Source of the DNA: Sellimonas caecigallum
GTDB taxonomy: Bacteria > Bacillota > Clostridia > Lachnospirales > Lachnospiraceae
NCBI RefSeq assembly: GCF_019754295.1
Contig: NZ_VIRV01000009.1
Coordinates: 1-64,000 of the forward strand
Direction: 5' to 3'
DNA length: 64,000 nucleotides
Shown: positions 53,872-63,240 of the stretch, piece by piece
Layout of the letters: each line of letters opens with the position of its first letter
How positions within the stretch are numbered: the stretch's first letter is position 1
Translations under genes and position numbers: made by a program
The notes under the pieces: model-generated
Told to the model about the DNA's origin: nothing
Seen by the model: the letters and a program-made list of their open reading frames with translations, nothing else
The model's database searches: none

Positions 53872-54555
53872 CTATTTTCCTTGTAATTTCAGGATCGCCT
53901 GATATGCCGCCTGCTGCTCGGAAGCCTTCTTTGTCCGTCCCTCTCCCATTCCAAAAATTTCCCCGCCTATTCTTACTCCAGTTCGGAATGTCTTGTTGTG
54001 GTCGGGACCTTCTTCCTGCAAAAGCTCGTAGACAACCCCTGCATCGGAGGAAGCCTGCACCATTTCCTGTAAGATAGTCTTGCTATCAAAAAAGAGCTGC
54101 TTGTCCTCCAGATCGTTTAGGATAAAACGGTGTATAAACTCTTTCGCACTAGCAAAACCACCATCCAGATAGATTGCCCCGATCAGGGCTTCCATCGCGT
54201 CAGATGTCACGGAATCCCGCTTTCTTCCCCCGGTAGCCTCTTCCCCTTTTCCAAGCCGGAGATATTCCCCAAGCTCAATATCTCTGGCACAAAAAGCAAG
54301 AGACGGCTCACATACCATACTGGCACGCTTTTTCGTGAGTTCTCCTTCCGGCATCGTCCGGTATGTAAAAAACAGATATTCACTGGATACAAGTTCCAGC
54401 ACTGCGTCGCCGAGAAATTCCAGCCGCTCGTTACATTCGTATTTTTTCATATGCTTTTCATTGACATAGGAGCTGTGCCGCACCGCATGTTCCAGGAGTG
54501 ATTTGTCCTTGAACTGGTATCCTATTCTCTTTTCCAGATCTTTCAATTTTCTCAT
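53872..54555 (-). CDS. rnc: Ribonuclease III
   Basis: A 227-aa dsRNA endonuclease: catalytic box ERLEFLGDAVLELVSSEYLF, second acidic site DAMEALIGAIYLDGG, and a C-terminal dsRNA-binding domain (about 155-225, KASEQQAAYQAILKLQ). It processes rRNA precursors and regulatory RNAs. It lies 10 bases upstream of smc. Confidence 0.97.
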   Translation of the reverse strand: MRKLKDLEKRIGYQFKDKSLLEHAVRHSSYVNEKHMKKYECNERLEFLGDAVLELVSSEYLFFTYRTMPEGELTKKRASMVCEPSLAFCARDIELGEYLRLGKGEEATGGRKRDSVTSDAMEALIGAIYLDGGFASAKEFIHRFILNDLEDKQLFFDSKTILQEMVQASSDAGVVYELLQEEGPDHNKTFRTGVRIGGEIFGMGEGRTKKASEQQAAYQAILKLQGK

Positions 54556-54574
54556 AAATCCCCCATTAACACGA

Positions 54575-54594
54575 AAAAGCCCTGACGGGCTTTT
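54575..54594 (-). terminator. Terminator between acpP and rnc
   Basis: AAAAGCCC/GGGCTTTT stem with a TGAC loop followed by T residues on the minus strand. It lies 14 bases beyond acpP, so plsX-acpP and rnc-smc-ftsY are probably separate or attenuated transcripts. Confidence 0.75.
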
Positions 54595-54608
54595 CCGTAT
54601 CTATTTTC

Positions 54609-54842
54609 TTAATTATTTGTCGCATTTCTGATCTGCTCTACCGCATCTCCGACAGTAGCGATCTTTTCTGCATCTTCGTTATCGATCTCAATGTCAAATT
54701 CTTCTTCAATTCCCATGATAATCTGGAAAATGTCCAAAGAATCTGCTCCCAGATCATCTACAAATGTCGTGTCCATCGTGATATCTGCTGTATCCACGTT
54801 TAATACATCTGCAATAATTCCCTGCAATTTTTCAAATTCCAT
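54609..54842 (-). CDS. acpP: Acyl carrier protein
   Basis: A 77-aa ACP with the phosphopantetheine serine in [15 protein letters not shown], acidic helices and the usual length. It carries acyl chains for fatty-acid synthesis and for PlsX. AAGGAAGG lies upstream of the ATG at 54842; a GTG at 54848 is also in frame. Confidence 0.96.
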   Translation of the reverse strand: MEFEKLQGIIADVLNVDTADITMDTTFVDDLGADSLDIFQIIMGIEEEFDIEIDNEDAEKIATVGDAVEQIRNATNN

Positions 54843-54866
54843 AGTCACATACCTTCCTTAACTGTT

Positions 54867-55880
54867 TTATTCTTCCTCTTTTTGAATGCATTCTTTGATT
54901 TTTTCATTGATTCTCTGTTCTTTAAAAGTTACGCACTGAATGATGGAATTGCAAACTTCCTTTGCCTTGGAACTTCCATGCGTCTTCACAACAAGCCCAT
55001 TCAAACCAAGAAGAGGGGCTCCGCCATACTCGCTTGCATCAAATCCCTTCATTGTCTTTTTGAGAGCCGGCTTGATCAAAAGGGCGCCTATCTTTGTCCG
55101 CAAATCCTGCATCAATCCTTCTTTGATCTTCTCCATCAGCACTCCGCCTACGCCTTCAAACAGCTTCAGTATGATATTTCCGGCAAACGCTTCACATACA
55201 ATGACATCCGCATCTCCATATGGTATATTTCTTGCCTCGATGCTTCCTGTAAAATTGATATCCTTGCACTCTTTCAAAAGCGGAAACGTTTCTTTTACCA
55301 GTGCATTTCCCTTTTCCTCTTCCGCTCCGATATTTACGATCGCAACTTTCGGATTTTTGATTCCCATTACATGTTCCATGTAGATCGATCCCATCTTTGC
55401 GAACTGCACCAGGTGGGATGGCCGGGCATCTACATTTGCCCCGCAGTCGATCAACAAAGAGAATCCTTTTTTCGTCGGTAAAAGCGGGGCCAGCGGCGGA
55501 CGCTCCACACCTTTGATCCTGCCGATTAGAACCTGACCTCCTACGAGAACAGCACCTGAACTTCCCGCCGACACGAAGGCATCCGCCTCGCCGCGCTTAA
55601 CCATTCCCATAGCTACAACGATAGATGAATTTTTTTTCTTCCGGATCGCGTTGACCGGCGGCTCTGCGGTTTCGATTACCTCATCAGCATTGACAATCTC
55701 AATCTGCTCTTTGTCGTAAGTATATTGCTGAAGCTCTTTCTTTATGATTTCCTCTTTTCCCACAAGAGCCACTCTGATATCCTTACGCTTGTTCACTGCG
55801 TCCACAGCACCTTTGACAATCTCTACAGGAGCGTTATCTCCTCCCATGGCGTCCAGTGCCACCTTCGTAAATTCTGCCAT
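54867..55880 (-). CDS. plsX: Phosphate acyltransferase PlsX
   Basis: A 337-aa PlsX making acyl-phosphate from acyl-ACP for phospholipid synthesis: VALDAMGGDNAPVEIVKGA, SAGSSGAVLVGGQVLIGRI, CEAFAGNIILKLFEG and GAPLLGLNGLVVKTHGSS. The start at 55880 has AGGAGG upstream; a longer frame to 55988 lacks similarity. In relatives rpmF lies just upstream; here a transporter/reductase block intervenes. Confidence 0.95.
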   Translation of the reverse strand: MAEFTKVALDAMGGDNAPVEIVKGAVDAVNKRKDIRVALVGKEEIIKKELQQYTYDKEQIEIVNADEVIETAEPPVNAIRKKKNSSIVVAMGMVKRGEADAFVSAGSSGAVLVGGQVLIGRIKGVERPPLAPLLPTKKGFSLLIDCGANVDARPSHLVQFAKMGSIYMEHVMGIKNPKVAIVNIGAEEEKGNALVKETFPLLKECKDINFTGSIEARNIPYGDADVIVCEAFAGNIILKLFEGVGGVLMEKIKEGLMQDLRTKIGALLIKPALKKTMKGFDASEYGGAPLLGLNGLVVKTHGSSKAKEVCNSIIQCVTFKEQRINEKIKECIQKEEE

Positions 55881-55968
55881 GCTTCTACCTCCTAGCATTC
55901 TAAAAACAATTCTACTAGACATTGCTGTAAAAATCAATGTTTTTCTTTTTTTCTGCGAGATGTCTTTA

Positions 55969-57216
55969 TCAGAAGTCTCCTCCGACATGATTCTGATTTC
56001 TTTTTCTCAGCGCATTCGTAATACTTCTGGACACGACATCCACAATATTGAAGCCAAACGCAATTGCAAGGCAGGTCGTAAACAAAAGGATTCCTTCACT
56101 TACTGCCAAATCCATATCGTTGCTTACGCAGCCGTATAAAAGATAGTAAAGATTCGGCCCCGGTATGAGCGGAAACACCGACGCTGTCAGGAAAATTGTG
56201 GACGGTGCCTTATTGATACGTGCCATGATGTATGCATAAAATCCAACAAAAACTGCCGCTATCAGCGTAGCCAGGAAATTGCTCGGCCGAATCTCATACA
56301 CAAGTGCATAGATCCCCCATGTAATAAAAGCCCCAACGCTGGAATAAAAGACCTGTCTTCCCCGCACCTGGAACCACATGGCAAAACCGGTACATGCAAT
56401 GGTACAGGAAATTAACTGCAAAGGAATCCCCGGAGCCAGCATAAACGCTTCCATAGGCGTTCTGTCAAAAATCATCATGGCAAGCGCAATGCCAAGCGCA
56501 ATCCCTGCCGCTCCCAAGAAAGAATTCATAATATTGATAGAACCGGATATAAAATCTCTCTGAATCAGTTCCCTGATTCCGTTTGTCGTTCCAAGACCAC
56601 TGATCAGAAGCATCACAATCCCTATCATGATTCGATCCGGATGCAGACCAATTCCACATTTCACAGCTCCAATGATGATGACTTCCGACAAAAACGCAAG
56701 AATCAGATTGTAGATCATCAAATTTCCTTCCCTTTTGCTTAGCCATTTCCCCACAATGACAATCATCAAAGAGACGATAACCGCCACAATCGCATCTTCG
56801 AAATTTGATCCAAAAAAGACAGCAAATCCTGCCCCTCCCATGATACCGGCAAAATATCTTGCTGCAGGATGCTGCGGCTTTCGATGCATGACTTCCATGT
56901 ATTTTTCCCTGAGTGTATCTTCATCCGGTGTGTTAGCACAGACATACCTTGATAAATTATTCAGATAATCTAAGCGGTCAAAATCATTTTCCGACGTCTC
57001 GATATGCCGGATCTGTGTGATAAATTCTCCGTCCGGCGTCTTTGCAGTAACCTGGATATTGCTCGGTATGACAAAAGCATCGTATCTTGTAAATCCGTAA
57101 CTTTTGAGCATTCGGTAAAGTGCCTCTTCAATCCGAAAATTCTCGGCGCCGCTCTTTAACATTTCTTCGCCAATGTCCAAGATTTCTTCAACAATCGTGT
57201 TGTAATTCATAAACAC
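55969..57216 (-). CDS. ThrE-family threonine/serine exporter, fused form
   Basis: A 415-aa membrane protein uniting both halves of the ThrE fold: residues 1-270 ThrE-type (IGEEMLKSGAENFRIEEALYR, then five helices) and about 285-400 the ThrE_2/DUF3815-like part (PSTIFLTASVFPLIPGPNLYYL). It probably exports threonine or serine. The start is GTG at 57216 (GGAG 6 bases upstream) or ATG at 57210. The terminator at 57377-57400 separates it from the ykvI gene, so it is not clearly part of the reductase operon. Confidence 0.82.
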   Translation of the reverse strand: MFMNYNTIVEEILDIGEEMLKSGAENFRIEEALYRMLKSYGFTRYDAFVIPSNIQVTAKTPDGEFITQIRHIETSENDFDRLDYLNNLSRYVCANTPDEDTLREKYMEVMHRKPQHPAARYFAGIMGGAGFAVFFGSNFEDAIVAVIVSLMIVIVGKWLSKREGNLMIYNLILAFLSEVIIIGAVKCGIGLHPDRIMIGIVMLLISGLGTTNGIRELIQRDFISGSINIMNSFLGAAGIALGIALAMMIFDRTPMEAFMLAPGIPLQLISCTIACTGFAMWFQVRGRQVFYSSVGAFITWGIYALVYEIRPSNFLATLIAAVFVGFYAYIMARINKAPSTIFLTASVFPLIPGPNLYYLLYGCVSNDMDLAVSEGILLFTTCLAIAFGFNIVDVVSRSITNALRKRNQNHVGGDF

Positions 57217-57376
57217 ATCTCACTCCATTTCTTTTGTGTCTTCCCCAAGAGAATCATAACATCATTTTCAAAAAAAGGCACCTGTTTTTTTCTATATTTT
57301 TTCCAGCTTTTATCTATATACCGACAATGACGTCTCAAACTTGCTGATTCCGCAATCTTTTCAGTCTTCAAAAAAA

Positions 57377-57400
57377 ACAGCAACCGTATCTGATTGCTGT
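57377..57400 (-). terminator. Terminator downstream of the YkvI-type transporter
   Basis: ACAGCAA/TTGCTGT stem with a 10-base loop followed on the minus strand by TTTTTTTT. Confidence 0.8.
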
Positions 57401-57425
57401 CTTTCTTTTCATATATTATGCTTTG

Positions 57426-58571
57426 TTATGCCTTTTTCTTCTTAGCAAGAAAATCTGATATATTTTTCTTTATCATGAAGATGATCAGAATCGCTCCCAC
57501 ATAGCCATTCAAAACGTAGATCACATTTACGAGTGTTCTGAACGGGAGGAATAGTCCGACGATAAGACCGATCACTGCAAGGACAACCGTCAAAATCTTA
57601 AACTTTGGCGTTCCTTCTTTTGCAAATCGGGATGCCGGGTTATAAAGCAGCGGAACTGCCGTTGTATAGATTCCGGCAAATACTACAATCGCAAAGATTG
57701 CAGAGAATGGTTTCCAAATCTTCATGGCAAGAATCAGGTTCGGGATATCAGCATTCCACACATATGCGCTTCCATCCTCCAGAGGTGTATTGATATTCGC
57801 AATCTGTCCGAAAGAAATCAAAGCTATTGCAATACATACCGCCAATGTACCACCTATGATACCATAATTGAGATCCTTCTTTTTATTTTTAGATCCAAGA
57901 GCCGCTGTAAAACTTGCAAACCACAGAAGGACAAATCCTGCGTAGGACAGACCGGAAATCAGCCAGTTTGCTCCGGCATTTTTGATCGTTTCGCCTTCTG
58001 CCGCTCCTGCATATGCTCCTGTCCGGATGACTTCCAGACCAGCTCCGATATCGGCCCCGTCACGAATGCAGGTCACAAGGCCAATGAAGATACAAAGGAC
58101 AACAATGATTGGACCTACTACACCAATTGCATCAACAAGGGAATTTAATCCTCCCACTACTGTGATAACTGTCAGAACTGTAAGAATAACCGCTCCTGCC
58201 CATGTCGGAAGTCCGTATTCCTGATTCAATGTGGATGCAGCTCCCCCGATCATAACCCAGAATGACATGTAGCAGAAAATGGTGGAATAGTAATCGTAAA
58301 ATGTTCCTATATATTTTCCACAATAATATCTATACACATCATTGCCGTGTTCGAATTTTTCCTCTGCTCCTGCTTTTGCAAAATTGAAATTATAGTACAA
58401 AAACGCAACTGCAAAAACAAGGATTACCAGAAGCGACTGCCAACCATACGCTGTGAAATACTGAATGATTTCCTGTCCGGTTGCAAATCCTGACCCGATC
58501 GTAAATGCGATGACCGCTCCAGCCAGAATCAAAACTCTTTTCCAGCTGACCGCTCCGTTTTCTTTGCCCAT
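57426..58571 (-). CDS. YkvI-type LeuT-fold membrane transporter
   Basis: A 381-aa protein with about ten helices, starting WKRVLILAGAVIAFTIGSGFATGQEI, the broken first helix typical of APC/LeuT-fold carriers, and ending in a Lys-rich tail. It resembles YkvI/branched-chain-type permeases of unknown substrate. It lies 94 bases downstream of grdB, so import of the reductase substrate (glycine, sarcosine, betaine or a related amine) is a reasonable inference. A hairpin at 58608-58638 lies between the two genes. Confidence 0.78.
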   Translation of the reverse strand: MGKENGAVSWKRVLILAGAVIAFTIGSGFATGQEIIQYFTAYGWQSLLVILVFAVAFLYYNFNFAKAGAEEKFEHGNDVYRYYCGKYIGTFYDYYSTIFCYMSFWVMIGGAASTLNQEYGLPTWAGAVILTVLTVITVVGGLNSLVDAIGVVGPIIVVLCIFIGLVTCIRDGADIGAGLEVIRTGAYAGAAEGETIKNAGANWLISGLSYAGFVLLWFASFTAALGSKNKKKDLNYGIIGGTLAVCIAIALISFGQIANINTPLEDGSAYVWNADIPNLILAMKIWKPFSAIFAIVVFAGIYTTAVPLLYNPASRFAKEGTPKFKILTVVLAVIGLIVGLFLPFRTLVNVIYVLNGYVGAILIIFMIKKNISDFLAKKKKA

Positions 58572-58607
58572 AGAGTCCCCTCCTATCCTTCATATAATAA
58601 TGGAAAA

Positions 58608-58638
58608 GCGGGCACAGTACGAAATGCACCGTACCCGC
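58608..58638 (-). terminator. Hairpin between grdB and the transporter gene
   Basis: GCGGG/CCCGC arms with partly paired interior, followed on the minus strand by TTTTCC. It may be a weak terminator that lowers transporter expression relative to grdB. Confidence 0.5.
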
Positions 58639-58665
58639 AAATTACTTTTTACTCGCGACTTCTCT

Positions 58666-59988
58666 TTAGAAGTTGTCTTTTTCAAATACCGTCTGTCCGT
58701 CTACTTCTGTCTGGAGTGCTTTCAGAGCACGGCGTACCATTCTCTTACGGATCTTCTTGGAATCCACTTCGCCCTGAGTAGGATCGCCAAGAGGATACGG
58801 GATACCAACACCTGGGATGATTCGGTTTGCACCAATCGTAAGGGAAATCGGAACGACTGTTGCCATATGTACTACAGGAACCCCATATTTTTCGATTCCT
58901 TTAACCATCGTTGCACCGCAACGAGTACAGGTACCTCATGTGCTGACGAGGATAACACCGTCAACATGTTCTTTCTCTGTGAGGATCTTTCCGATCTCAT
59001 CTCCAAATTTAGCCGCAGATCCTGTGGCTGTTCCTGTACCTGTCGTCGTACAGAAGAAGTTGACAAGTTCGCCGAATTCTCCGTCTTTTTCCATTTCTCT
59101 CAAAACGTCAAGCGGAACGACAAGGTTCGGATTTTCCATAACAAACTGGCGGTCATATCCACCATGGATCGTTGTGAATTTGTCTGGTGTCATCTCATCC
59201 ATATCTTCGATGGAGTAAATGCCAAACTTCGTTGCATTGGAAGATTCAATATGATCCGGATTTCCTACCGGAACAACTCCACCTGATGTTACGACAGCAA
59301 TCTTTGCGTGTTTGATATCTTTGATTGCCGGTGCCGGCGGTACTCTGTCAAACTTCGGCATCGGAAGATCTGTTTCGAACGGTTCTCCTTTCATCTTCTT
59401 TACAAGCATCTGGATCGCACGTTCGGATCCTCTCTCTTTTGCAAAGTAGTTGACACGGATACCTCTCTCGTGATAGTTTTCTTCCTCAGGTCCAAGGATC
59501 TCTTCGCCCGCTGCCATCTTCTTGATAATGTTTACCATGTACGGCAGTACCTTTCTCATCGTAGCTGCAGAATCTCCTGTTTTCACGATGATTACGTCTT
59601 TGCGGAACATGTCAACGCCCGGGTTTTCCTCGTAAGCTGCTGTCACAACCGGGATTCCCAGTCTTTCTTCCACAGCCTTACAGATCGTACCACAGGCAAC
59701 ACCATAACGTCCTGCGTTAAATGCAGGTCCAGCTACAAATACATCTGGTTCGTATTTTTTGACCATTTCGATAATTGTATCTGTCGCTTCATCCAGATTT
59801 TCTCCGAAATAGTTGTCGCCGCAGATAATTGTAGCTGCCAGTTCAAAATCTTCTCCAAGAGCATCGACAAGTGCTGTGCCTGGTCCTAATGCTTCCTCTC
59901 TTACTTCTGGTTTGTAATCCGCTTTTTCTTCTCCGCCGATTCCGGCAAAGAACTGATTGATATAATGAACAATTTTATATTTTGCCAT
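58666..59988 (-). CDS. grdB: Glycine/sarcosine/betaine reductase component B, selenoprotein subunit
   Basis: A 440-aa selenoprotein read through an in-frame TGA at 58936-58938 (residue 351). Upstream residues end DGVILVST; downstream residues continue in frame as GTCTRCGATMVKGIEKYG, giving the UxxCxxC active site of GrdB/GrdF/GrdH. A SECIS-like hairpin follows the TGA. The usual pipeline would split this into a 350-aa and an 80-aa frame. In the complex the Sec subunit reduces the substrate held on the pyruvoyl group of GrdE and passes a carboxymethyl group to GrdA. Substrate class (glycine, sarcosine, betaine) cannot be told apart here. It lies 26 bases after grdE. Confidence 0.93.
58909..58938 (-). 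promoter_or_regulatory. Selenocysteine codon and SECIS-like hairpin in grdB
   Basis: TGA at 58936-58938 is followed after 12 bases by CGTTGC-GGT-GCAACG (58909-58923), a perfect 6-bp stem with a GGT loop. Distance and loop composition suit a bacterial SECIS element recognised by SelB. selA/B/C/D are not in the window. Confidence 0.8.
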
Positions 59989-60014
59989 ATTGGTTCCTCC
60001 TCTCTGAAACTAAA

Positions 60015-61301
60015 TCAATATCCCTTCGCTGCAAGGCAGTTAAATCCATTTGCGATGGTAGAGGCAATGATAATCTGAAGCTCTGCTTCGAATGATCCAT
60101 CTTCGTTGACACAGCCTGCCCATCCGCCAATCTGGCTTTCAATGTAGTCCATTGTACCAATCACTTTATCCATAGCCGGGAAATGAAGTGTTGCATTTCC
60201 CTGTCCGCAGGAAGCAAGTGCCGTAGCTTCGTCACATGTATCGGCCAGTGACTGTGACTTTCCGTCTTTTCCTGGGAACTCATCTGTGATCAGAACGACC
60301 TTAACGCCTTTTTGCTCTACCTTCCGGCAGTTCATCATAAGGTCTGTATCCGGGTTTCCGTAACCTTCTTCTGTGATGAGCACTCCATCCAGTCCCATCC
60401 ATTCGGCCAGTTTTGCAACCATATCGGAATGTCTCTCTTTATCTGCAAGGAAAACGTTTTCGTTTGTCAGGATCACGCCCATGAAATTGATATCTTTTCC
60501 ATGATGTTTGTAGCAGTCTTCGATAACCGGATTGTGGAAATGATGGTATGTCGTAACCTTATCACAAGGTGCCACACAGTTTCCGGATACAATGGCGCCG
60601 TCCATGATTTCTGTCGGATACATAAAAGTCGGAACAAACTGTTTTGCATCCACTCCATAATAATATGTATCATGAAGGAGTCCCTGTGATTGAAGCATAT
60701 GTACATATCCTACTTTCGGAAGATCCGGGTACATCTGAGCCTGCTCAAAAATTGGCTTTGTCTCAAATGTTTCCAGTGTATCCGGTTCGATATCTCTTCC
60801 TGCTTCTCCCAGATATGCAGCGACTTTTAATCCTGCCATACGTCCTGCTTTCTCATAGACATGTGTCTCAAGTCCTTCTTTCGGCTCAATCACAACACAC
60901 AGGTTCACTGTCTTTGAGAACGGGCAGTAATCTGCTGCAGGTCCGCTCATATCGATGACACCTTCCTGGAATCCAACAATGCGGCCGACTGTCACAACGC
61001 AGCATCCATCCAGCGCGTGAGTACGTCCTTCGCCTGCCGGCGGCGTTACTTTTCCGATCATGCCAGGGAAAATTTCTCCGCCTTTTACTTTTACGCGAGG
61101 CTCAATCACGTCCTTAACCGGTGTGATACGTGTCTTGTCGCCCGGACGTGCGATGTCAAGGCTGCAGCCCAACAATTTGTCGTCTTCAAGGACAAGTGCT
61201 TCTACTTCCTCTTTGTTCACGTAAAGGACATGGTCTTTCACGTACGTTTTCTCTGCGAATTGGATGTCATTGATCTTAATCTTGCCTAATTCCAATTTCA
61301 T
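60015..61301 (-). CDS. grdE: Glycine/sarcosine/betaine reductase component B, pyruvoyl proprotein
   Basis: A 428-aa proprotein, the exact length of clostridial GrdE. IVSGNCVAPCDKVTTYHH places the processing cysteine at residue 242, where self-cleavage generates the pyruvoyl group that binds the amine substrate; the two products form the alpha and beta subunits of component B. The start at 61301 has AAGGAGGG upstream. A strong promoter lies 90-120 bases upstream. The gene could be named grdG or grdI if the substrate is sarcosine or betaine. Confidence 0.92.
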   Translation of the reverse strand: MKLELGKIKINDIQFAEKTYVKDHVLYVNKEEVEALVLEDDKLLGCSLDIARPGDKTRITPVKDVIEPRVKVKGGEIFPGMIGKVTPPAGEGRTHALDGCCVVTVGRIVGFQEGVIDMSGPAADYCPFSKTVNLCVVIEPKEGLETHVYEKAGRMAGLKVAAYLGEAGRDIEPDTLETFETKPIFEQAQMYPDLPKVGYVHMLQSQGLLHDTYYYGVDAKQFVPTFMYPTEIMDGAIVSGNCVAPCDKVTTYHHFHNPVIEDCYKHHGKDINFMGVILTNENVFLADKERHSDMVAKLAEWMGLDGVLITEEGYGNPDTDLMMNCRKVEQKGVKVVLITDEFPGKDGKSQSLADTCDEATALASCGQGNATLHFPAMDKVIGTMDYIESQIGGWAGCVNEDGSFEAELQIIIASTIANGFNCLAAKGY

Positions 61302-61394
61302 AGAAAATCCCTCCTTCTTTTTGTAATCGCGATAACTTTCAATCAAAAAAATAAAGATTTATCTGTTACCTCTATTTATGATTTCTATATATGC

Positions 61395-61423
61395 ATTATA
61401 TATTTTTGTTTGTTTTTTATCAA
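61395..61423 (-). promoter_or_regulatory. Promoter of grdE-grdB
   Basis: TTGATA (61418-61423) and TATAAT (61395-61400) with a 17-base spacer on the minus strand, in a very AT-rich leader of about 90 bases before the grdE start. Confidence 0.7.
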
Positions 61424-61520
61424 GTTTTTCCTGAATCTTTTTTATTTTTGTCTATTTTTCACATTTTTTCTGTCTTTTTTTATTGCACTTTTCAATAGAG
61501 CCATTTTATAGATAATATCT

Positions 61521-61562
61521 ATAAAGGCTTCAGGCGCAGTTTCCTGCTCCCGAAGCCTTTAT
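61521..61562 (-). terminator. Terminator of the grdX-tetR unit
   Basis: Eleven-base arms ATAAAGGCTTC and GAAGCCTTTAT pair perfectly around a partly paired 20-base loop, 8 bases beyond the tetR stop. Confidence 0.7.
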
Positions 61563-61570
61563 ATCCATCC

Positions 61571-62260
61571 TTATTCCATCTGATATTTTGTATATCCCTT
61601 CAGATTTTTTGCCAGCATTCGTACAATCTCTTCGATATCTCGGACAAACTGGCGCACCATCAAATTAATACTGTCATCATCAGGTTTCTCATCACAGACG
61701 GTCTTAAAATAGCCTTTAAACAGCATACAGACCATTCTGTTCAAAATAATTGCTTTTTCCTCATCTATCGCATCGGCTCTAATACAGTTCCGGCACATCT
61801 CATAATCTCTCCCCATAAAATCGGAAGTCTGAAGCATCCGATGAAACATGCGATTGGAAGAACCAATCATCTCAGGGAACATAACATAGTACTCTTTTAT
61901 AGAATTTCTGAGCTTATTATTGTCATAAGTAAAAAACAAAAGATTATATGCCTCCGGCTTTCGGAATGCCTCCATGGAGTAACAATACCACACCCCAACA
62001 TAAATATCCCAGACATTAGTCCAGCCTTTTTCAGCCTTATTCAGCCTTCTAATATAATCATTCATCTCCCCAAGCTCTGCATAGTAAAGAAGCTCGTCAC
62101 GATTTTCAAAATACCGGTAAAGACTTGCCGATGAACACCCCATTTCTTTTGCAATCCTACGTATAGAAACTGCCTCAATCCCTTCCTGATGGATGATCTC
62201 GTTTGTTCTTGCAATATAATCTCTTCTCGTAAGTCCTTTAAAATATTTTTCTCTTTTCAC
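61571..62260 (-). CDS. TetR/AcrR family regulator
   Basis: A 229-aa protein. The N-terminal TetR helix-turn-helix (EGIEAVSIRRIAKEMGCSSASLYRYFENRDEL spans about 30-62) is well conserved; the C-terminal domain is divergent, rich in aromatic and cysteine residues (MCRNCIRAD). It lies between grdX and grdE and is the likely local regulator of the reductase genes. Ligand unknown. Confidence 0.85.
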   Translation of the reverse strand: MKREKYFKGLTRRDYIARTNEIIHQEGIEAVSIRRIAKEMGCSSASLYRYFENRDELLYYAELGEMNDYIRRLNKAEKGWTNVWDIYVGVWYCYSMEAFRKPEAYNLLFFTYDNNKLRNSIKEYYVMFPEMIGSSNRMFHRMLQTSDFMGRDYEMCRNCIRADAIDEEKAIILNRMVCMLFKGYFKTVCDEKPDDDSINLMVRQFVRDIEEIVRMLAKNLKGYTKYQME

Positions 62261-62276
62261 ATTTTCTCACGGCTTT

Positions 62277-62666
62277 CTAACATATCCTTGGAATGATATT
62301 ATCAATTACAGACAGATCAATGGTCTTGAAATCTTCTGCCACCTTGTCCTGATATTTTTCCGGCGTCGGTGCAATCTCCTGCCACTGCCGGAAAGTTTCG
62401 ATACACTTCTCGATCAGCATAATATCTTTCATATTGTCTTCTTCTCCCTTTGGATATACCACAACGGAACGATATGGGGTCTGATTCGGTTTTAAGCTGG
62501 ATGCCTGCGGATGTGTCAGGAGCAGATGTCTGTCATATACATAATCCCGCACCTTGATCAGCACCTCTTCGTAAGAATCCAACAGAAAAACTTTCATGCT
62601 GTCTTTATATTTTTCATAAACCCTGTCATTGTTTGTTATCAAAATTGCTTTATCTTTGTCCCACAT
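62277..62666 (-). CDS. grdX: GrdX family protein
   Basis: A 129-aa soluble protein matching GrdX (AILITNNDRVYEKYKD, VLIKVRDYVYDRHLLLTHP, KPNQTPYRSVVVYPKG). GrdX is the first gene of grd operons in Clostridium and Clostridioides and has no known biochemical function. Here it precedes tetR by 16 bases. Its presence supports the reductase assignment of grdE and grdB. Confidence 0.85.
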   Translation of the reverse strand: MWDKDKAILITNNDRVYEKYKDSMKVFLLDSYEEVLIKVRDYVYDRHLLLTHPQASSLKPNQTPYRSVVVYPKGEEDNMKDIMLIEKCIETFRQWQEIAPTPEKYQDKVAEDFKTIDLSVIDNIIPRIC

Positions 62667-62852
62667 AGCTACACGCCTCTTTTCTGTCTCTTTTTTCCGA
62701 TCCTATGTACGGTAAGATCAGATATCTCTTGTTCTTTCATCTTAGCATACATGGGATAAAGGGGCAAGAGCCGCTTGATCTTAGTTTTCCCAAAACAATG
62801 TGCCGGTACTCGACAATAGTAATATCTTTTCTATTCATCTCAAAATTAAATA

Positions 62853-63105
62853 CTATACGGAATTAATTTTCATTCTTCTGGTATGACTTGCGGATATTGT
62901 GACTTGTAGAGATATTTCTGATTGATTAATCGCTAGATATTTATAGTTTTTACCAGAGTAAACTTTCGTTGACCCACCATTATCGTAACGACTATAAATA
63001 ACACTTTCTATCTCATCTATTCCAAAACTATCATACTATTTCTGGTAGATTATTGAACCATTCTTTTTCTTTATCAGGATCTTTCAGCACTAAATCTACG
63101 TCTTT
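62853..63105 (-). pseudogene. Remnant of a small decayed gene
   Basis: In the 626-base gap between grdX and rpmF the minus strand shows two adjoining frames: VDLVLKDPDKEKEWFNNLPEI (about 63105-63035, in two parts) and, after a shift and two stops, FGIDEIESVIYSRYDNGGS through SHTRRMKINSV ending at 62853. Both look like real protein but I do not recognise the family. No start codon with a Shine-Dalgarno is visible. The rest of the gap is AT-rich with only the rpmF terminator. Confidence 0.4.
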
Positions 63106-63240
63106 TTTTGTACGATATATGGCCTAACTGTATTGTCATAAATCAGTACAATACCACCAAGAGAAATAATACCCGAAATCCTTAAGTTTCTGGAAATCTG
63201 ACCCTGTTTTTAAAATGTGGTAAATATGTGGTAGGCTAGT

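Noticed and set aside
58936-58938. Stop codon making grdB look like a truncated pseudogene
   Set aside because: The downstream frame continues with the family's UxxCxxC motif and a SECIS-like hairpin, so TGA is read as selenocysteine.
62667-62860. Possible glycine riboswitch before grdX
   Set aside because: No paired aptamer-like structure or conserved glycine-aptamer core is visible.
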